A stretch of DNA of 64,000 bases from Stutzerimonas stutzeri (GCA_002339675.1 DDKB01000008.1:310001-374000), one strand, 5' to 3'. Numbered from the stretch's first letter, positions 10,354-19,775 are shown. The notes: a model not told the origin generated them from the sequence alone. Translations and numbers: made by a program.

Positions 10354-10869
10354 ATGGCCCGGCCTGCTGTTCAACGCTTCATGGTAATCGCACTAGCGAT
10401 GCTGCTCATGCCTGTCGGTTTCGCGGCAAACCGCTCGGCACCCAAGGTGCTGGGCTGGGTGGAAAAAGGGCTGCTGATGCCGGAGCAGGTGTCCGTCAAA
10501 ATTAAACTGGACACTGGCGCGCAGACCTCTTCGATGGACGCCAAGGACCTTGAGCGATTCAGCCGGGATGGCGACGAGTGGGTGCGCTTCAATGTCGAGG
10601 TCAAGGACAGCAACACCGGCAAGCAGGTCAGCATTCCTTTCGAGCGCCTGGTCGAGCGCAACGTGAAGGTGCGGGGTGCCGGAGGCGCCGAACACCGCCC
10701 CGTGGTGTTCATGGACATGTGCATTGGCGGGCAGAAACTGCACGAGCAGTTCTCGCTGAAGAACCGCGGCAAGATGCTCTACCCGGTTCTGATCGGACGG
10801 CGAACATTGGAACACCTCGGCGCAGTGGACGCTTCGCGCACCTTTACCGTCGAGCCCACCTGCAACTAG
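10354..10869 (+). CDS. Retropepsin-like (RimK-associated/DUF785) exported protein
   Basis: A 171-residue protein with a signal peptide (about 1-24, ending GFAAN). It belongs to the retropepsin-like family annotated as putative ATP-dependent zinc protease (RimB/DUF785). The aspartic-protease-like motif KLDTGAQTSS (about 50-59) and the later IGRRTLEHLG match the family. Actual proteolysis is not proven for most members. ATG 10354 is preceded by AGAGGAG. The gene stands alone between fdhE and the converging porin gene. Confidence 0.82.
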   Translation: MARPAVQRFMVIALAMLLMPVGFAANRSAPKVLGWVEKGLLMPEQVSVKIKLDTGAQTSSMDAKDLERFSRDGDEWVRFNVEVKDSNTGKQVSIPFERLVERNVKVRGAGGAEHRPVVFMDMCIGGQKLHEQFSLKNRGKMLYPVLIGRRTLEHLGAVDASRTFTVEPTCN

Positions 10870-10925
10870 GCCGAGCCTACCGACAGCACCTCGCCAAGTC
10901 CGTCACTCTGATCCAGATAAAAAAA

Positions 10926-10944
10926 GCCCGTCACAAGGACGGGC
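10926..10944. terminator. Bidirectional terminator between the retropepsin-like and porin genes
   Basis: A perfect 7-bp stem GCCCGTC/GACGGGC around a 5-base loop. It has an A run upstream (a U run for minus-strand transcripts) and AAAAGTTT downstream. It sits between two convergent genes and best fits termination of the minus-strand porin transcript. Confidence 0.85.
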
Positions 10945-10998
10945 AAAAGTTTCCGCAACAGGAGCGAGGAGTGTTGCGTCCAGCGTGGTGGATGCCGC

Positions 10999-12252
10999 TT
11001 ACAAGATCGAGATCGGGTAATTGAAGATCAGGCGGTTCTCGTCCAGATCGCGAGTATTGACCTGCGAGCGGAAGCTGGAATTGCGCCACTTGATGTTGAG
11101 GTTTTTCGCCGGGCCGTTCTGGATGGTGTAGGCCAGTTCGGTCTCACGCCCCCATTCCTTGCCATCGTCAGTGGTCGCGGTGTGGATGTTGTCGCCGCTG
11201 ATGTAGCGGTTCATCAAGGTCAGCCCCGGCACGCCCATCGCTGCGAAGTTGTAGTCGTGACGGACCTGCCAGGAGCGCTCACCGGCGTTGTCGTAGCTGT
11301 TGTTGAAGCTGTCGTTCGCCAGGGAACCGCCGCTGGTACCGTTGACGCGCATCCAGCCGGTGTCGCCACTGACCTTCTGCAGACCGACATAGAAGGTGTT
11401 GCCGCCAGCCTTGAGGCCGAACAGACCGGAGTAGGTCTTGTTGTCCAGCTCGCCGGCCAGCGCGCTGCCTTCTTCGTCGCCCTGGAAGTAGCCCAGGTTG
11501 GCGGTCAGCGCGAGGTCGTCGCTCAGCGGTTGAGTGTGCAGCAACTGGACGTACTGTTGCTCGTACACATCCTTCAGCTCTGCCGTCCACAGGCCGATGG
11601 TGGTGCGCTTGTCGTTGAAGGCGTATTCACCGCCGAGGTAGTTGAAGCGGTCGGAGACGCCACCGCCATAGGTCATGTCTTCCATGCTGGCGTCATCGCG
11701 TGGGCTGTTCTGACGGAACTGGCCGCCGCTGAGGGTCAGTCCATCGATTTCGCGCGAGGTGATCATGCCGCCTTCAAACGTCTGGGGCAGGGAACGACCG
11801 TCGTCTGCACGCAGGATCGGCAGGACGGGCATCATTTCACCCACTTTCAGCTCGGTATTGGAGAACTTGGCCTTGGCGGCCACCCCCAGGCGACCAAAGT
11901 CGTCGGCTGGACGACCATCGCTGTGACGCGGTAGCAAACCGGTGCCATAGGTCCCGCGGCCACCATCGAGCTTGACTGCCAGGCCGGCGAGCACGTCGAC
12001 ACCAAAGCCAACCGGGCCCGGGGTATAGCCGGACTGGATATTGAGGATGAAGCTTTGGGTCCATTCCTCGGCTTTGGCACGGTTGATCGAGTCGTCGCGG
12101 AACTCGCGGTTGATATAGAAGTTGCGCGCGTTGACGGTGATCTTGGTGCCATCGACGAAACCGTCCGCTGCGTGAGCAACGGCCGGGATGCCAAGCGCCA
12201 TCGACAGGGTGCCTGCGAATACGGCTGCAGACAGGGGGTTGCGTAGGGTCAT
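10999..12252 (-). CDS. OprD-family outer membrane porin
   Basis: A 417-residue 18-stranded specific porin of the OprD/OpdX family, for uptake of amino acids or small carboxylates. It has a clear signal peptide (about 1-27, ending VAHA-ADG), early residues GFVDGTKITVNARNFY, the plug region with GDDGRSLPQ-like sequence, and a C-terminal aromatic-rich strand. The exact substrate cannot be read from sequence. ATG 12252 is preceded by AAGGGAG. A good sigma70 promoter lies about 130 bases upstream. Confidence 0.9.
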   Translation of the reverse strand: MTLRNPLSAAVFAGTLSMALGIPAVAHAADGFVDGTKITVNARNFYINREFRDDSINRAKAEEWTQSFILNIQSGYTPGPVGFGVDVLAGLAVKLDGGRGTYGTGLLPRHSDGRPADDFGRLGVAAKAKFSNTELKVGEMMPVLPILRADDGRSLPQTFEGGMITSREIDGLTLSGGQFRQNSPRDDASMEDMTYGGGVSDRFNYLGGEYAFNDKRTTIGLWTAELKDVYEQQYVQLLHTQPLSDDLALTANLGYFQGDEEGSALAGELDNKTYSGLFGLKAGGNTFYVGLQKVSGDTGWMRVNGTSGGSLANDSFNNSYDNAGERSWQVRHDYNFAAMGVPGLTLMNRYISGDNIHTATTDDGKEWGRETELAYTIQNGPAKNLNIKWRNSSFRSQVNTRDLDENRLIFNYPISIL

Positions 12253-12384
12253 TGTTGTTGTGCTCCCTTGTTGAAATAGCCCGACCCGTGCGGCCCAGGG
12301 CCAGAAACGAGGCGGGTAAATAGCGCGGCCGCACCATACGGCCCTTCGCTGACGCCTGTTATCAGTCGTCATACGACAGGTCGG

Positions 12385-12412
12385 ATTATGGCGGCCCGGG
12401 GAACCTTGTCAA
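12385..12412 (-). promoter_or_regulatory. Sigma70-type promoter of the porin gene
   Basis: Read on the minus strand, a perfect -35 TTGACA (12412-12407) and a -10 CATAAT (12390-12385) are separated by 16 bases. An AT-rich stretch upstream (12413-12435) could be an UP element. Predicted transcription starts near 12378, giving a leader of about 125 bases before ATG 12252. Confidence 0.7.
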
Positions 12413-12539
12413 ATCAATTTGTAAATTTTTGTGAGACCTACGCCTATCGTCTAATGCCCGGCTGCTGGGCTCCTGACCTCGACGAGCAGCGTGCGCTGAG
12501 GCCCCGGCCGGAGAAATTTCCGGAACTCGACCGACTGCA

Positions 12540-14798
12540 TCATTCGGGGCTGGACCACCAGGAGGGTAACAGTCGTCTGACCTGTGGGCGGGCGAAGCGG
12601 TCATCGATCAGGTGCACGACGCCGGAATCCTCGGTGGTCCGTATGACCCGACCCGCCGCCTGCACGACTTTCTGCAGGCCGGGAAACAGGTACACGTAGT
12701 CGTAACCTGCCCCAAAGAGTGCATCCATTCGCGCCTTGAATTGCTCGTTGACGGGATTGACCTGAGGCAGGCCCAACGTGGCGATGAAGGCACCGATCAG
12801 GCGTTTTCCAGGGAGATCGATGCCTTCTGAAAAGGCGCCGCCCAGCACGGCAAAGCCGATGCCGCAGCTCTGCTCAGTGAAGCGCTCGAGGAAGGCGCTC
12901 CGAGCCGTCTCGTGCATGCTGCGGGTCTGCTCCCAGTGCGGTAACTGCGGATGACGCGTACGCAACAAGGCAGTGGCCTGCTGCAGGTAATCGAAGCTGC
13001 TGAAGAACGCCAGGTAGTTGCCGGGCCGCGCCAGATACTGCTCCGCCAGCAGCTCGACGACAGCATGCAGCGAGGCCTGTCGATCGCGGAAGCGGGTGGA
13101 GATATGCCGGGCATGACGGACCTGCAATTGCTCGGCGCGAAACGGCGATTCGACATCTATCCAAACCCGGTTGGCGGGTACGCCCAGGGTGTCGGCGTAA
13201 AAGCGCTGCGGGGTCAGCGTCGCGGAGAACAGCACACAGGAACGCGCCTCGGCGATGCGTGGCGCCAGGAAGGAGGCGGGTACAACGTTGCGCAGGCAGA
13301 GCACCGACATTTTGGCGTTGTTGCGCCCATGTGCTGGCAGCAAGGTGCAATCGAGCAGTGAATGGTCACCATGGAGCTCAGCCAGCTTGCAGAAGTGCAT
13401 CGCGTCGAAATAGGCCGCTTGCAGCGCCGGGTCCAGGCCCGCGGGATGTTCGCCGAGGTAATCGGTGATGGCGCTGACAGCCTGCTGCAGGGCATTGATA
13501 AGCACCTGCGGCAACCCGGTCAGCAGCTGGTAGCGTTCGCTCTGCAAGCGGTGCACGTCGCTCCAGCTCCGCAGGATGCGTTCGATCGGCTTCTTTAGTG
13601 CGGCCGGAAGAGACTTGCGTAACCCCTTGAAAACACGCATATCCAGTTCGGCGCTGTACATGGCGCGACCGCGCTCGAGCAGGTTGTGCGCTTCGTCGAC
13701 GAGCACGCCAACCCGCCACTGGTTGAGCAGCGTAAGGCTATAGAGCAGGGCGCTGAGATCGAAGTAATAGTTGTAATCGCCCACTACCACGTCGGCCCAG
13801 CGGGCCATTTCCTGGCTCAGGAAATAGGGGCATACCTGGTGCGCCAATGCGATCTGGCGAAGCGTCGCCTGGTCCAGGCAGGCTTGGGCAGCGGCCTCTT
13901 TACGGGCGGCGGGCATGCGGTCGTAGAACCCCCGGGCCAGCGGGCAAGACTCCCCATGGCAGGCCTTGTCCGGATGCTCGCAGGCCTTGTCGCGGGCGAT
14001 CAGCTCCAGAGTCCTCAGCGGCGTGCTGGCATCGGTTAGGCGGGCAAGCGCATCCAGCGCGAGTTGCCGGCCGGAGGTCTTCGCGGTGAGGAAGAACAGC
14101 TTGTCCAGTGCCTGGCCCGGAACGGCCTTCAACTGGGGGAACAGCGTCGCTAGGGTCTTGCCGATACCGGTCGGCGCCTGGGCCATCAGGTGGGTCCCGG
14201 TGCAGGCAGCCTTGTAGACGGCCTCGGCCAGCTGACGCTGACCGCTGCGAAATTCCGCGTGAGGGAAACGCAACCGACGTAGCGCCTGGTCCCGCTCGGC
14301 GCGATGGGCCAGCTCCTGTTCGGCCCAGGCCATGAAACAGGCGCATTGCGCCTCGAAAAACTCACGCAACACTTCAGCCGTGAAGGGCTCGACCAGGAGC
14401 GTTTCCTTTTGCGTGACCACGTCGAAGTACACCAGCGCGATCTCCAGCGCGGACAACCCGCGCGTTTCGCAGAGCAGCCAGCCGTAGACCTTGGCTTGGG
14501 CCCAGTGCAGCTGACGATGGTTGGCCGGTTGCCGGCCAAGGTCGCCGCGGTAGGTCTTGATCTCTTCCAGCCGATTTTTCGCTGGATCGTAGCCATCGGC
14601 ACGACCGCGGATGGTCAGGCTGCCATAGTGTCCCTCGAGCGAGACCTCCCGCTCGTAACCTTCACCGCGGCGCGTGGTCACCGTGTTGTGCCCGGCGATG
14701 CCCTCCAGCGCGGTCGGCGACGGGGTGAAACGCAGGTCCAGATCGCCCTGTTTAGCGGTGAACTCGCAGAGGGCACGCACCGCGACCCGATAGCTCAC
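12540..14798 (-). CDS. XPD/DinG-family Fe-S DNA helicase with N-terminal PD-(D/E)XK-like nuclease motifs
   Basis: A 752-residue superfamily 2 helicase. It has Walker A QAPTGIGKT (about 207-215), DEAH in VLVDEAHNLLERG, and a cysteine group (CEHPDKACHGESC and a later VCPYF) that fits the XPD/DinG Fe-S domain. Before the helicase core there are nuclease-like motifs of the Cas4/PD-(D/E)XK type: Asp68 in GRADGYD, Glu79-x-Lys81 in EEIKT, and QAKVY (Gln101, Tyr105). GTG 14798 is chosen because it overlaps the stop of the upstream VRR-NUC gene (GTGA); an in-frame GTG at 14816 is possible. It is translationally coupled to the FAN1-like nuclease, suggesting a joint DNA repair role. Confidence 0.87.
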   Translation of the reverse strand: MSYRVAVRALCEFTAKQGDLDLRFTPSPTALEGIAGHNTVTTRRGEGYEREVSLEGHYGSLTIRGRADGYDPAKNRLEEIKTYRGDLGRQPANHRQLHWAQAKVYGWLLCETRGLSALEIALVYFDVVTQKETLLVEPFTAEVLREFFEAQCACFMAWAEQELAHRAERDQALRRLRFPHAEFRSGQRQLAEAVYKAACTGTHLMAQAPTGIGKTLATLFPQLKAVPGQALDKLFFLTAKTSGRQLALDALARLTDASTPLRTLELIARDKACEHPDKACHGESCPLARGFYDRMPAARKEAAAQACLDQATLRQIALAHQVCPYFLSQEMARWADVVVGDYNYYFDLSALLYSLTLLNQWRVGVLVDEAHNLLERGRAMYSAELDMRVFKGLRKSLPAALKKPIERILRSWSDVHRLQSERYQLLTGLPQVLINALQQAVSAITDYLGEHPAGLDPALQAAYFDAMHFCKLAELHGDHSLLDCTLLPAHGRNNAKMSVLCLRNVVPASFLAPRIAEARSCVLFSATLTPQRFYADTLGVPANRVWIDVESPFRAEQLQVRHARHISTRFRDRQASLHAVVELLAEQYLARPGNYLAFFSSFDYLQQATALLRTRHPQLPHWEQTRSMHETARSAFLERFTEQSCGIGFAVLGGAFSEGIDLPGKRLIGAFIATLGLPQVNPVNEQFKARMDALFGAGYDYVYLFPGLQKVVQAAGRVIRTTEDSGVVHLIDDRFARPQVRRLLPSWWSSPE

Positions 14799-16462
14799 GG
14801 CGCCGCCTCGTCCCACTGCACGTAGCAGACTGCGATCGGCGCCTCATGGCGCAGTGCGAACTCGATCCAGCGTTTCTGGTTGTCCTGCAGGCGATCGCCG
14901 GGGCCTTTCACCTCGATCATTCGATAGCGCCGCTCGCCGGGCCAGAACTGGATCAGATCCGGCAGACCGCTGCGGTGGCCGGGCACGTCGAGCAGGATGC
15001 GCCGGAAAAACGCAGCCAGGTGCGCAGCGGGAATGCAGTCGAGCGCCGTGTCGAGCAGGTGGTCGTCGAACAGGCCCCAGCTGACGAACTGTGACTGCAG
15101 GCCAAACTTGGCGTGGAACGCGCGTCGGATGCAGTCGCGGTATTCATCCGTACCCAGCTTGCTCAGGCAGTCGCCGAACAGCTCGGCACGCCGCGAATAG
15201 AAGTCGGGACGAGCCAGATCGGCCGGGGCGGCGTGGAACGGATGAAAGAACGCCCCCGGCAACGGGGCGAAGATCGCCTCCCAGCAGAGCAGGCCGAGCA
15301 GCGAGTTGATCAGGGCGTTCTCGACGTAATAGACCGGCGCATCGGCCTCGCTCAGGTGAGCGCGCACGGCGTGCTCGACGCTCATCCCGTCGGGCCTGGG
15401 CAGGCGCAGATCGATTCGCTGCGGCTGCACCGAACTGGAGCGGCGCCCGGCAGGGCCACCCAGCGACCGTCGCAGGCGCGGGAGAATGCGCTGCAACTGC
15501 TGGGCTTCGTGTTCGCTTTCCGGCTGGGCTTCGGCCGCCAGCGCCAGCTGAAGCGCCGCATCCGGTTGCTCGCACCGTTCCAGGACACGGATTGCTCGCT
15601 CGCGCGCGCCCGGGTACCGGTTGGCCGCGTGCAGCCGCAGTGCCTGGGCCAGGTCCCCCTCGCGCTCGCATTGTCGCCCCAGGCTCAGCAGCAACTTGCC
15701 GCGGCGGTGTTCCAGCCAGTCGTTGGTGTAGGCCGCCGCCGGTATGTCCTGCAGCACGGCGGCCACCGGCTCGCCTGCCTCGAAACGCTCGCGGCAGCGA
15801 TGCAGGTCGAGGTAGGCATCCACGTCGGCGCGTGAATGAAAGGCGCGCGAGGCGGGGGAGAAGGCCACTTGCTCGTAACGGAAGATACCGAGGTCGGCGA
15901 GGACGAACTCGGACCAGTCCTGGCGCACGTTGCCGAAAAACATCACCCGCAGCCGATCGCACAGATCGCCGATGCTCAAGGCGAATGCCAGGTCGTCGAG
16001 GGCCTCGCACCAGCTGGCGAAGGGCCTGGCTTCGGGATAGCCGGCCTGCAAGGCCAGCAACAGGTCGCGCTTGCGCTGGCCGCCGCACGCCGCGCTGCCG
16101 AACACCCGTAGCAGTTCGTCCTTTTTCAGCAGGTCGAACAGCTGGGTGAGGTTCAGGGACGGGTTGGCCTCGATCCAGCCCTGCTCGAGCAGCGCCGTCG
16201 AGGCCTGGACCGGGCAACCGATCTCCGCGTAGCGCAACTTGCTGGCCCGGAACAGCGTGCCCTTGCGCATCACCATGCGCACCAGCAGCGCCTGGGACGC
16301 GTGCGGGACCTGCTGGAAACGATCAAGAAACCCACGCTCGCGCTCGTCCAGCAGATCGCCGTGGCGTACGCCCACCCAGGCGAGTACCTGGCGAAAGTTG
16401 TCGAGGTAATAGAAGGGGTTTTCCAGGGCCTGGCGCATCGAACGTCCGGTTCGGTCATTCAC
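14795..16462 (-). CDS. FAN1-type VRR-NUC domain nuclease
   Basis: A 555-residue bacterial homologue of the Fanconi-associated nuclease FAN1, a structure-specific 5' flap endonuclease/exonuclease that can unhook interstrand crosslinks. The C-terminal VRR-NUC site is intact: Asp502 in GLPDLIQFW, then Glu517-x-Lys519 in MIEVKGPGDRLQDNQ. The N-terminal part (ENPFYYLDNFRQVLAWVG onward) holds the helical DNA-binding region. GTG 16462 gives a length near the known P. aeruginosa enzyme; ATG 16438 is a close alternative. It is first gene of an operon with the Fe-S helicase. Confidence 0.9.
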   Translation of the reverse strand: MNDRTGRSMRQALENPFYYLDNFRQVLAWVGVRHGDLLDERERGFLDRFQQVPHASQALLVRMVMRKGTLFRASKLRYAEIGCPVQASTALLEQGWIEANPSLNLTQLFDLLKKDELLRVFGSAACGGQRKRDLLLALQAGYPEARPFASWCEALDDLAFALSIGDLCDRLRVMFFGNVRQDWSEFVLADLGIFRYEQVAFSPASRAFHSRADVDAYLDLHRCRERFEAGEPVAAVLQDIPAAAYTNDWLEHRRGKLLLSLGRQCEREGDLAQALRLHAANRYPGARERAIRVLERCEQPDAALQLALAAEAQPESEHEAQQLQRILPRLRRSLGGPAGRRSSSVQPQRIDLRLPRPDGMSVEHAVRAHLSEADAPVYYVENALINSLLGLLCWEAIFAPLPGAFFHPFHAAPADLARPDFYSRRAELFGDCLSKLGTDEYRDCIRRAFHAKFGLQSQFVSWGLFDDHLLDTALDCIPAAHLAAFFRRILLDVPGHRSGLPDLIQFWPGERRYRMIEVKGPGDRLQDNQKRWIEFALRHEAPIAVCYVQWDEAAP

Positions 16463-16596
16463 GGGCGGAGCGGCCCGGGGCTGGGTATTTATACAGTTGC
16501 CGGCAATTTTGGCAACGGCTGGACGATCAGCGGCGAGGCGCTGGGAAATGCACTGTGGCTGCCCGCCCCGTCGGTGAAGGGGCGGGGGAGGCGGTG

Positions 16597-17985
16597 TCAG
16601 ACCGTGCGGGAGAAACGGCCGCGCTGCTCGCCGCCGAGGTAGGCGTCGAAAGCCATGGCGACGTTGCGCATCATCAGGTGACCCTGGGGCTGCAGCACGA
16701 CAGCCTCGTCGGTGATCTGCACCAGGCCGTCGGCGACATGCTCGTCCAGCTTGGCCAGCGAATCGGCGAAATAGTCGCGGAAGTCGATGCCGTAGCGCTG
16801 CTCGATCTCGCTGAAATCGACACGACCATGGCACATCAGCGAAATGATCACGTCGCGACGCAGGCGGTCGTCCTCGCTCAGCTTGTAGCCGCGGTGCACC
16901 GGCAGCAGGCCTTCGTTGAGGCGGGCGTAATACTGCGACAGCTCCTTCACGTTCTGGCTGTAGCTGTCGCCGACTTTGCCGATGGACGAGATGCCGAGGC
17001 CGATCAGGTCGCAGTCGGCATGGGTGGAGTAGCCCTGGAAGTTGCGTTGCAGGGTGCCGTTGGCGCGTGCCAGGGCCAGCTCGTCCTCGGGCAGCGAGAA
17101 GTGGTCCATGCCGATGTAGACGTAACCGGCATCGGTCAGCCGGCGGATAGTCAGCTCCAGCAGCTCCAGCTTGCGCTCCGGCGGCGGCATGTCCTCGGGA
17201 CGGATCAGCTTCTGCGCGCGCACCAGGTCCGGCAGATGCGCGTAGCTGTAGGCAGCGATGCGGTCCGGGCGGATGTCGATGATCTTGTCCAGCGTGGTGT
17301 CGAAGCTCGCCACTGTCTGCAGCGGCAAGCCGTAGATCAGGTCGACGCTGATGGACTTGAACCGGGCGTCGCGCGCAGCCTGGACCAGGTCGCGCGTCTG
17401 CTCCTCGGTCTGGATGCGGTTGACCGCGATCTGCACCTGCTCATCGAAATCCTGCACGCCGAAGCTGAGGCGGTTGAAGCCCAGGGCGCGCAGCTGATGG
17501 ATCTGCTCGGGCGTGACGGTGCGCGGGTCGACTTCCAGCGAGAACTCGTGGTTGTCATTGTCGTCCATGTTGAAGGCTTCGTGCAGCGTCGCCATGAGGT
17601 CGGCGAGTTGCTCGCTGGTGAGGTAGGTCGGCGTGCCGCCGCCAAGGTGCAGCTGCGTCAGTTTGCGCGAACGATCGAACAGTGCGGCCTGCATGCTGAT
17701 CTCGCGCTTGAGGTAGTCGAGGTACTCGACGGCACGATCGGTCTTATGGGTGATGATCTTGTTGCAGGCGCAGTAGTAGCAGAGGCTCTTGCAGAACGGG
17801 ATATGGATGTACACCGACAGCGGCTTGGGCGCCGCGGCTTCGTTGGTAGCCTGCGCGGCGCTGCGGTAGTCATCCATGGCGAAGGCCTGGTGGAACTGCG
17901 GCGCGGTGGGGTAGGAGGTATAGCGAGGACCGGGACGGTCGTATTTCTCGACCAGGGCGCGGTTGAAGCTCGGCGTGTGGTCCAT
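16597..17985 (-). CDS. hemN: Oxygen-independent coproporphyrinogen III oxidase
   Basis: A 462-residue cytoplasmic radical SAM enzyme that decarboxylates coproporphyrinogen III to protoporphyrinogen IX without oxygen, giving anaerobic heme synthesis. The cluster motif CKSLCYYCAC has Cys65, 69 and 72 for the [4Fe-4S] and Cys74, the classic HemN pattern. Start ERYDRPGPRYTSYPTAP-like sequence near residue 13 is diagnostic. ATG 17985 is preceded by AGGTGA; an in-frame GTG at 17997 is less likely. I found no convincing Anr/FNR box upstream. The heme supply fits the nearby formate dehydrogenase cytochrome b and heme-motif chemoreceptor. Confidence 0.95.
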   Translation of the reverse strand: MDHTPSFNRALVEKYDRPGPRYTSYPTAPQFHQAFAMDDYRSAAQATNEAAAPKPLSVYIHIPFCKSLCYYCACNKIITHKTDRAVEYLDYLKREISMQAALFDRSRKLTQLHLGGGTPTYLTSEQLADLMATLHEAFNMDDNDNHEFSLEVDPRTVTPEQIHQLRALGFNRLSFGVQDFDEQVQIAVNRIQTEEQTRDLVQAARDARFKSISVDLIYGLPLQTVASFDTTLDKIIDIRPDRIAAYSYAHLPDLVRAQKLIRPEDMPPPERKLELLELTIRRLTDAGYVYIGMDHFSLPEDELALARANGTLQRNFQGYSTHADCDLIGLGISSIGKVGDSYSQNVKELSQYYARLNEGLLPVHRGYKLSEDDRLRRDVIISLMCHGRVDFSEIEQRYGIDFRDYFADSLAKLDEHVADGLVQITDEAVVLQPQGHLMMRNVAMAFDAYLGGEQRGRFSRTV

Positions 17986-18127
17986 GGGCAGTGTCACCTG
18001 GGGGTTGTTTGGCGGGAGGGCTGGACGGGAACACCGACAGCCTGCGACATCGTGGCGCGATTATCGCTGATTCCGGCGCCGGGGTCGGCTGTTTCAGATC
18101 AAGAGAGCGCCCGGCAGTGCAAGCCGG

Positions 18128-18142
18128 GCTCCTGTTAGGAGC
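18128..18142. repeat. Short hairpin resembling part of a Pseudomonas REP element
   Basis: GCTCCT-GTT-AGGAGC, followed by GGGC. The core TAGGAGCGGGC resembles the common Pseudomonas REP sequence, but the second palindromic half is degenerate and no T run follows. It lies between the chemoreceptor stop and hemN start. It could equally be a weak terminator. Confidence 0.3.
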
Positions 18143-18152
18143 GGGCGAGCGC

Positions 18153-19775
18153 TCAGAGCCGGAACTGGCTGACCAGGCGATTGAGCTCGGCGGCGAGGTG
18201 TACCAGCTCTTCGCTGATCTGCGAGGTCTGGCGCGCGTCCGCCGCGGTGGTGTCGGCGATATCACTGATGGTGGTGATGTTGCGATTGATCTCCTCGGCC
18301 ACGGCGCTCTGTTCTTCGGCAGCAGTGGCGATCTGCATGTTCATGTCATTGATGGTGCCGACTTCGCCAGCGATGCCGTTGAGGCTCTGCGCTGCTTTGG
18401 CCACACAGCCAGAGCCGGCATGCGCCCGTGCCTGAGCGCCTTCCATGACCTGTACCGCGTTGCGTACGCCTTTTTGCAGTTGTTCGATGGTGGCCTGGAT
18501 GTCGCCGGTCGACTTTTGCGTGCGCGAAGCCAGCGTGCGGACCTCGTCGGCGACGACGGCAAAGCCGCGCCCCTGTTCGCCGGCGCGTGCCGCTTCGATG
18601 GCGGCATTGAGCGCCAGCAGGTTGGTCTGCTCGGCGATGCCATTGATGACGCCGAGCACCATGCCGATCGACGCGGTATCGGTTTCGACCTGCTTGATAA
18701 CCTGCGCCGCCTGCTCGATCTCGCGGATCAGACCGTCGATGCCGTCCAGCGCTTCGGTGGCCAGGGTAACCCCGGCCTTCGACTGATCATCGGCGTCGCT
18801 GGACGCCGCGGCGGTCTGGCTGGCGTGGCGCGCGACCTCCTGGACAGTAGCGCTCATCTCGTTCATCGCCGAGGCCACCATGTCGGTTTCACTGCGTTGT
18901 GCCAGCACGGCGGCGTGGGTCTTCTCGGCGACGCTGGAGACGCGCTCCGACACCTCGCCCAGCTGGTGCGTGACGCCGGCCACGGCCTCGAGGCTGTGGC
19001 GGAACTTGCCAATCATGCGGTTGAACGAGTGCCCCATGGCGCCGACCTCGTCTTCGGCGTGCACGGTGACGATCCGGCTCAGGTCCTCGTCCTCGGTCAT
19101 CGCCTCCATGGTGTGCCGCATGCTGTTGATCCGGCTGATAATTACCCGGCGGATGATGTAGCCCATCACGAGCAGCCCGGCGACCAGCAGCAACAGCTGG
19201 ATACCGGCGGAGGTCATCACGTTGCGGCGCACTTCGCTGTCCAGCGCGGACAGGTCGTAGCTGATCCGCACGGCACCCATCACGGTGTTTTCAGCGACCT
19301 GGTGGCACGCCAGGCAGTTTGTCCCGCGGTAATCCTGGTGCGCCAGGATCGGATTGATCACGGTGAGCACCCGACCATTCTTGCCGTCCGTGACCTCCAT
19401 GGTCGCCCGGCCCGCCAGCGCGGCCTTGTCCTTTTCGTCCGCCACGGCTTCATGGGCGAAGCCGGGTCCGAACACCTTGCTCACCGGCTCGCCGCGAACG
19501 ATGCGCGCATCGATGACGCCCGGCCGCGCCAGCAGCTTGTCTCGCAGGACCTCGCGCTGGGCCATGGTTCCGGTAAGCATCATGGTATTGATGCTGTCGA
19601 AATAAGAGTCAGCGGCGTCCTTGGTCTGCTGCTCGACCACCTGTAAAACCAGACGCTTCTCGGTCGCGGCGGCGTAGTACAGCGAGGCGGAAAACACCAG
19701 TGCGAAAACCAGCACCAGCGCCAGGTTGATCTTGGCCTGGACGGACATCTGTCGATTGGCGGGAACGCTGCTCAT
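18153..19775 (-). CDS. Methyl-accepting chemotaxis protein with periplasmic CxxCH heme-binding motif
   Basis: A 540-residue transducer. It has an inner membrane helix (about 15-36), a periplasmic sensor (about 37-188), a second helix (about 189-210), HAMP, and a cytoplasmic signalling domain with the conserved hairpin (EQTNLLALNAAIEAARAGEQ region near residue 400). The sensor contains CLACH (Cys154, Cys157, His158; bases 19302-19316), a covalent c-type heme attachment motif on the correct side of the membrane. This suggests sensing of redox state, oxygen, NO or another heme ligand. ATG 19775 is chosen because AAGGA lies 5 bases upstream; ATG 19781 overlaps that site. Monocistronic and away from any che cluster. 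Confidence 0.88.
   Translation of the reverse strand: MSSVPANRQMSVQAKINLALVLVFALVFSASLYYAAATEKRLVLQVVEQQTKDAADSYFDSINTMMLTGTMAQREVLRDKLLARPGVIDARIVRGEPVSKVFGPGFAHEAVADEKDKAALAGRATMEVTDGKNGRVLTVINPILAHQDYRGTNCLACHQVAENTVMGAVRISYDLSALDSEVRRNVMTSAGIQLLLLVAGLLVMGYIIRRVIISRINSMRHTMEAMTEDEDLSRIVTVHAEDEVGAMGHSFNRMIGKFRHSLEAVAGVTHQLGEVSERVSSVAEKTHAAVLAQRSETDMVASAMNEMSATVQEVARHASQTAAASSDADDQSKAGVTLATEALDGIDGLIREIEQAAQVIKQVETDTASIGMVLGVINGIAEQTNLLALNAAIEAARAGEQGRGFAVVADEVRTLASRTQKSTGDIQATIEQLQKGVRNAVQVMEGAQARAHAGSGCVAKAAQSLNGIAGEVGTINDMNMQIATAAEEQSAVAEEINRNITTISDIADTTAADARQTSQISEELVHLAAELNRLVSQFRL

Noticed and set aside
17986..18152. Possible Anr/FNR box upstream of hemN (a TTGAT half-site)
   Set aside because: Only one half-site is visible (within CTTGATCTGAAA on the minus strand); the second half does not match.
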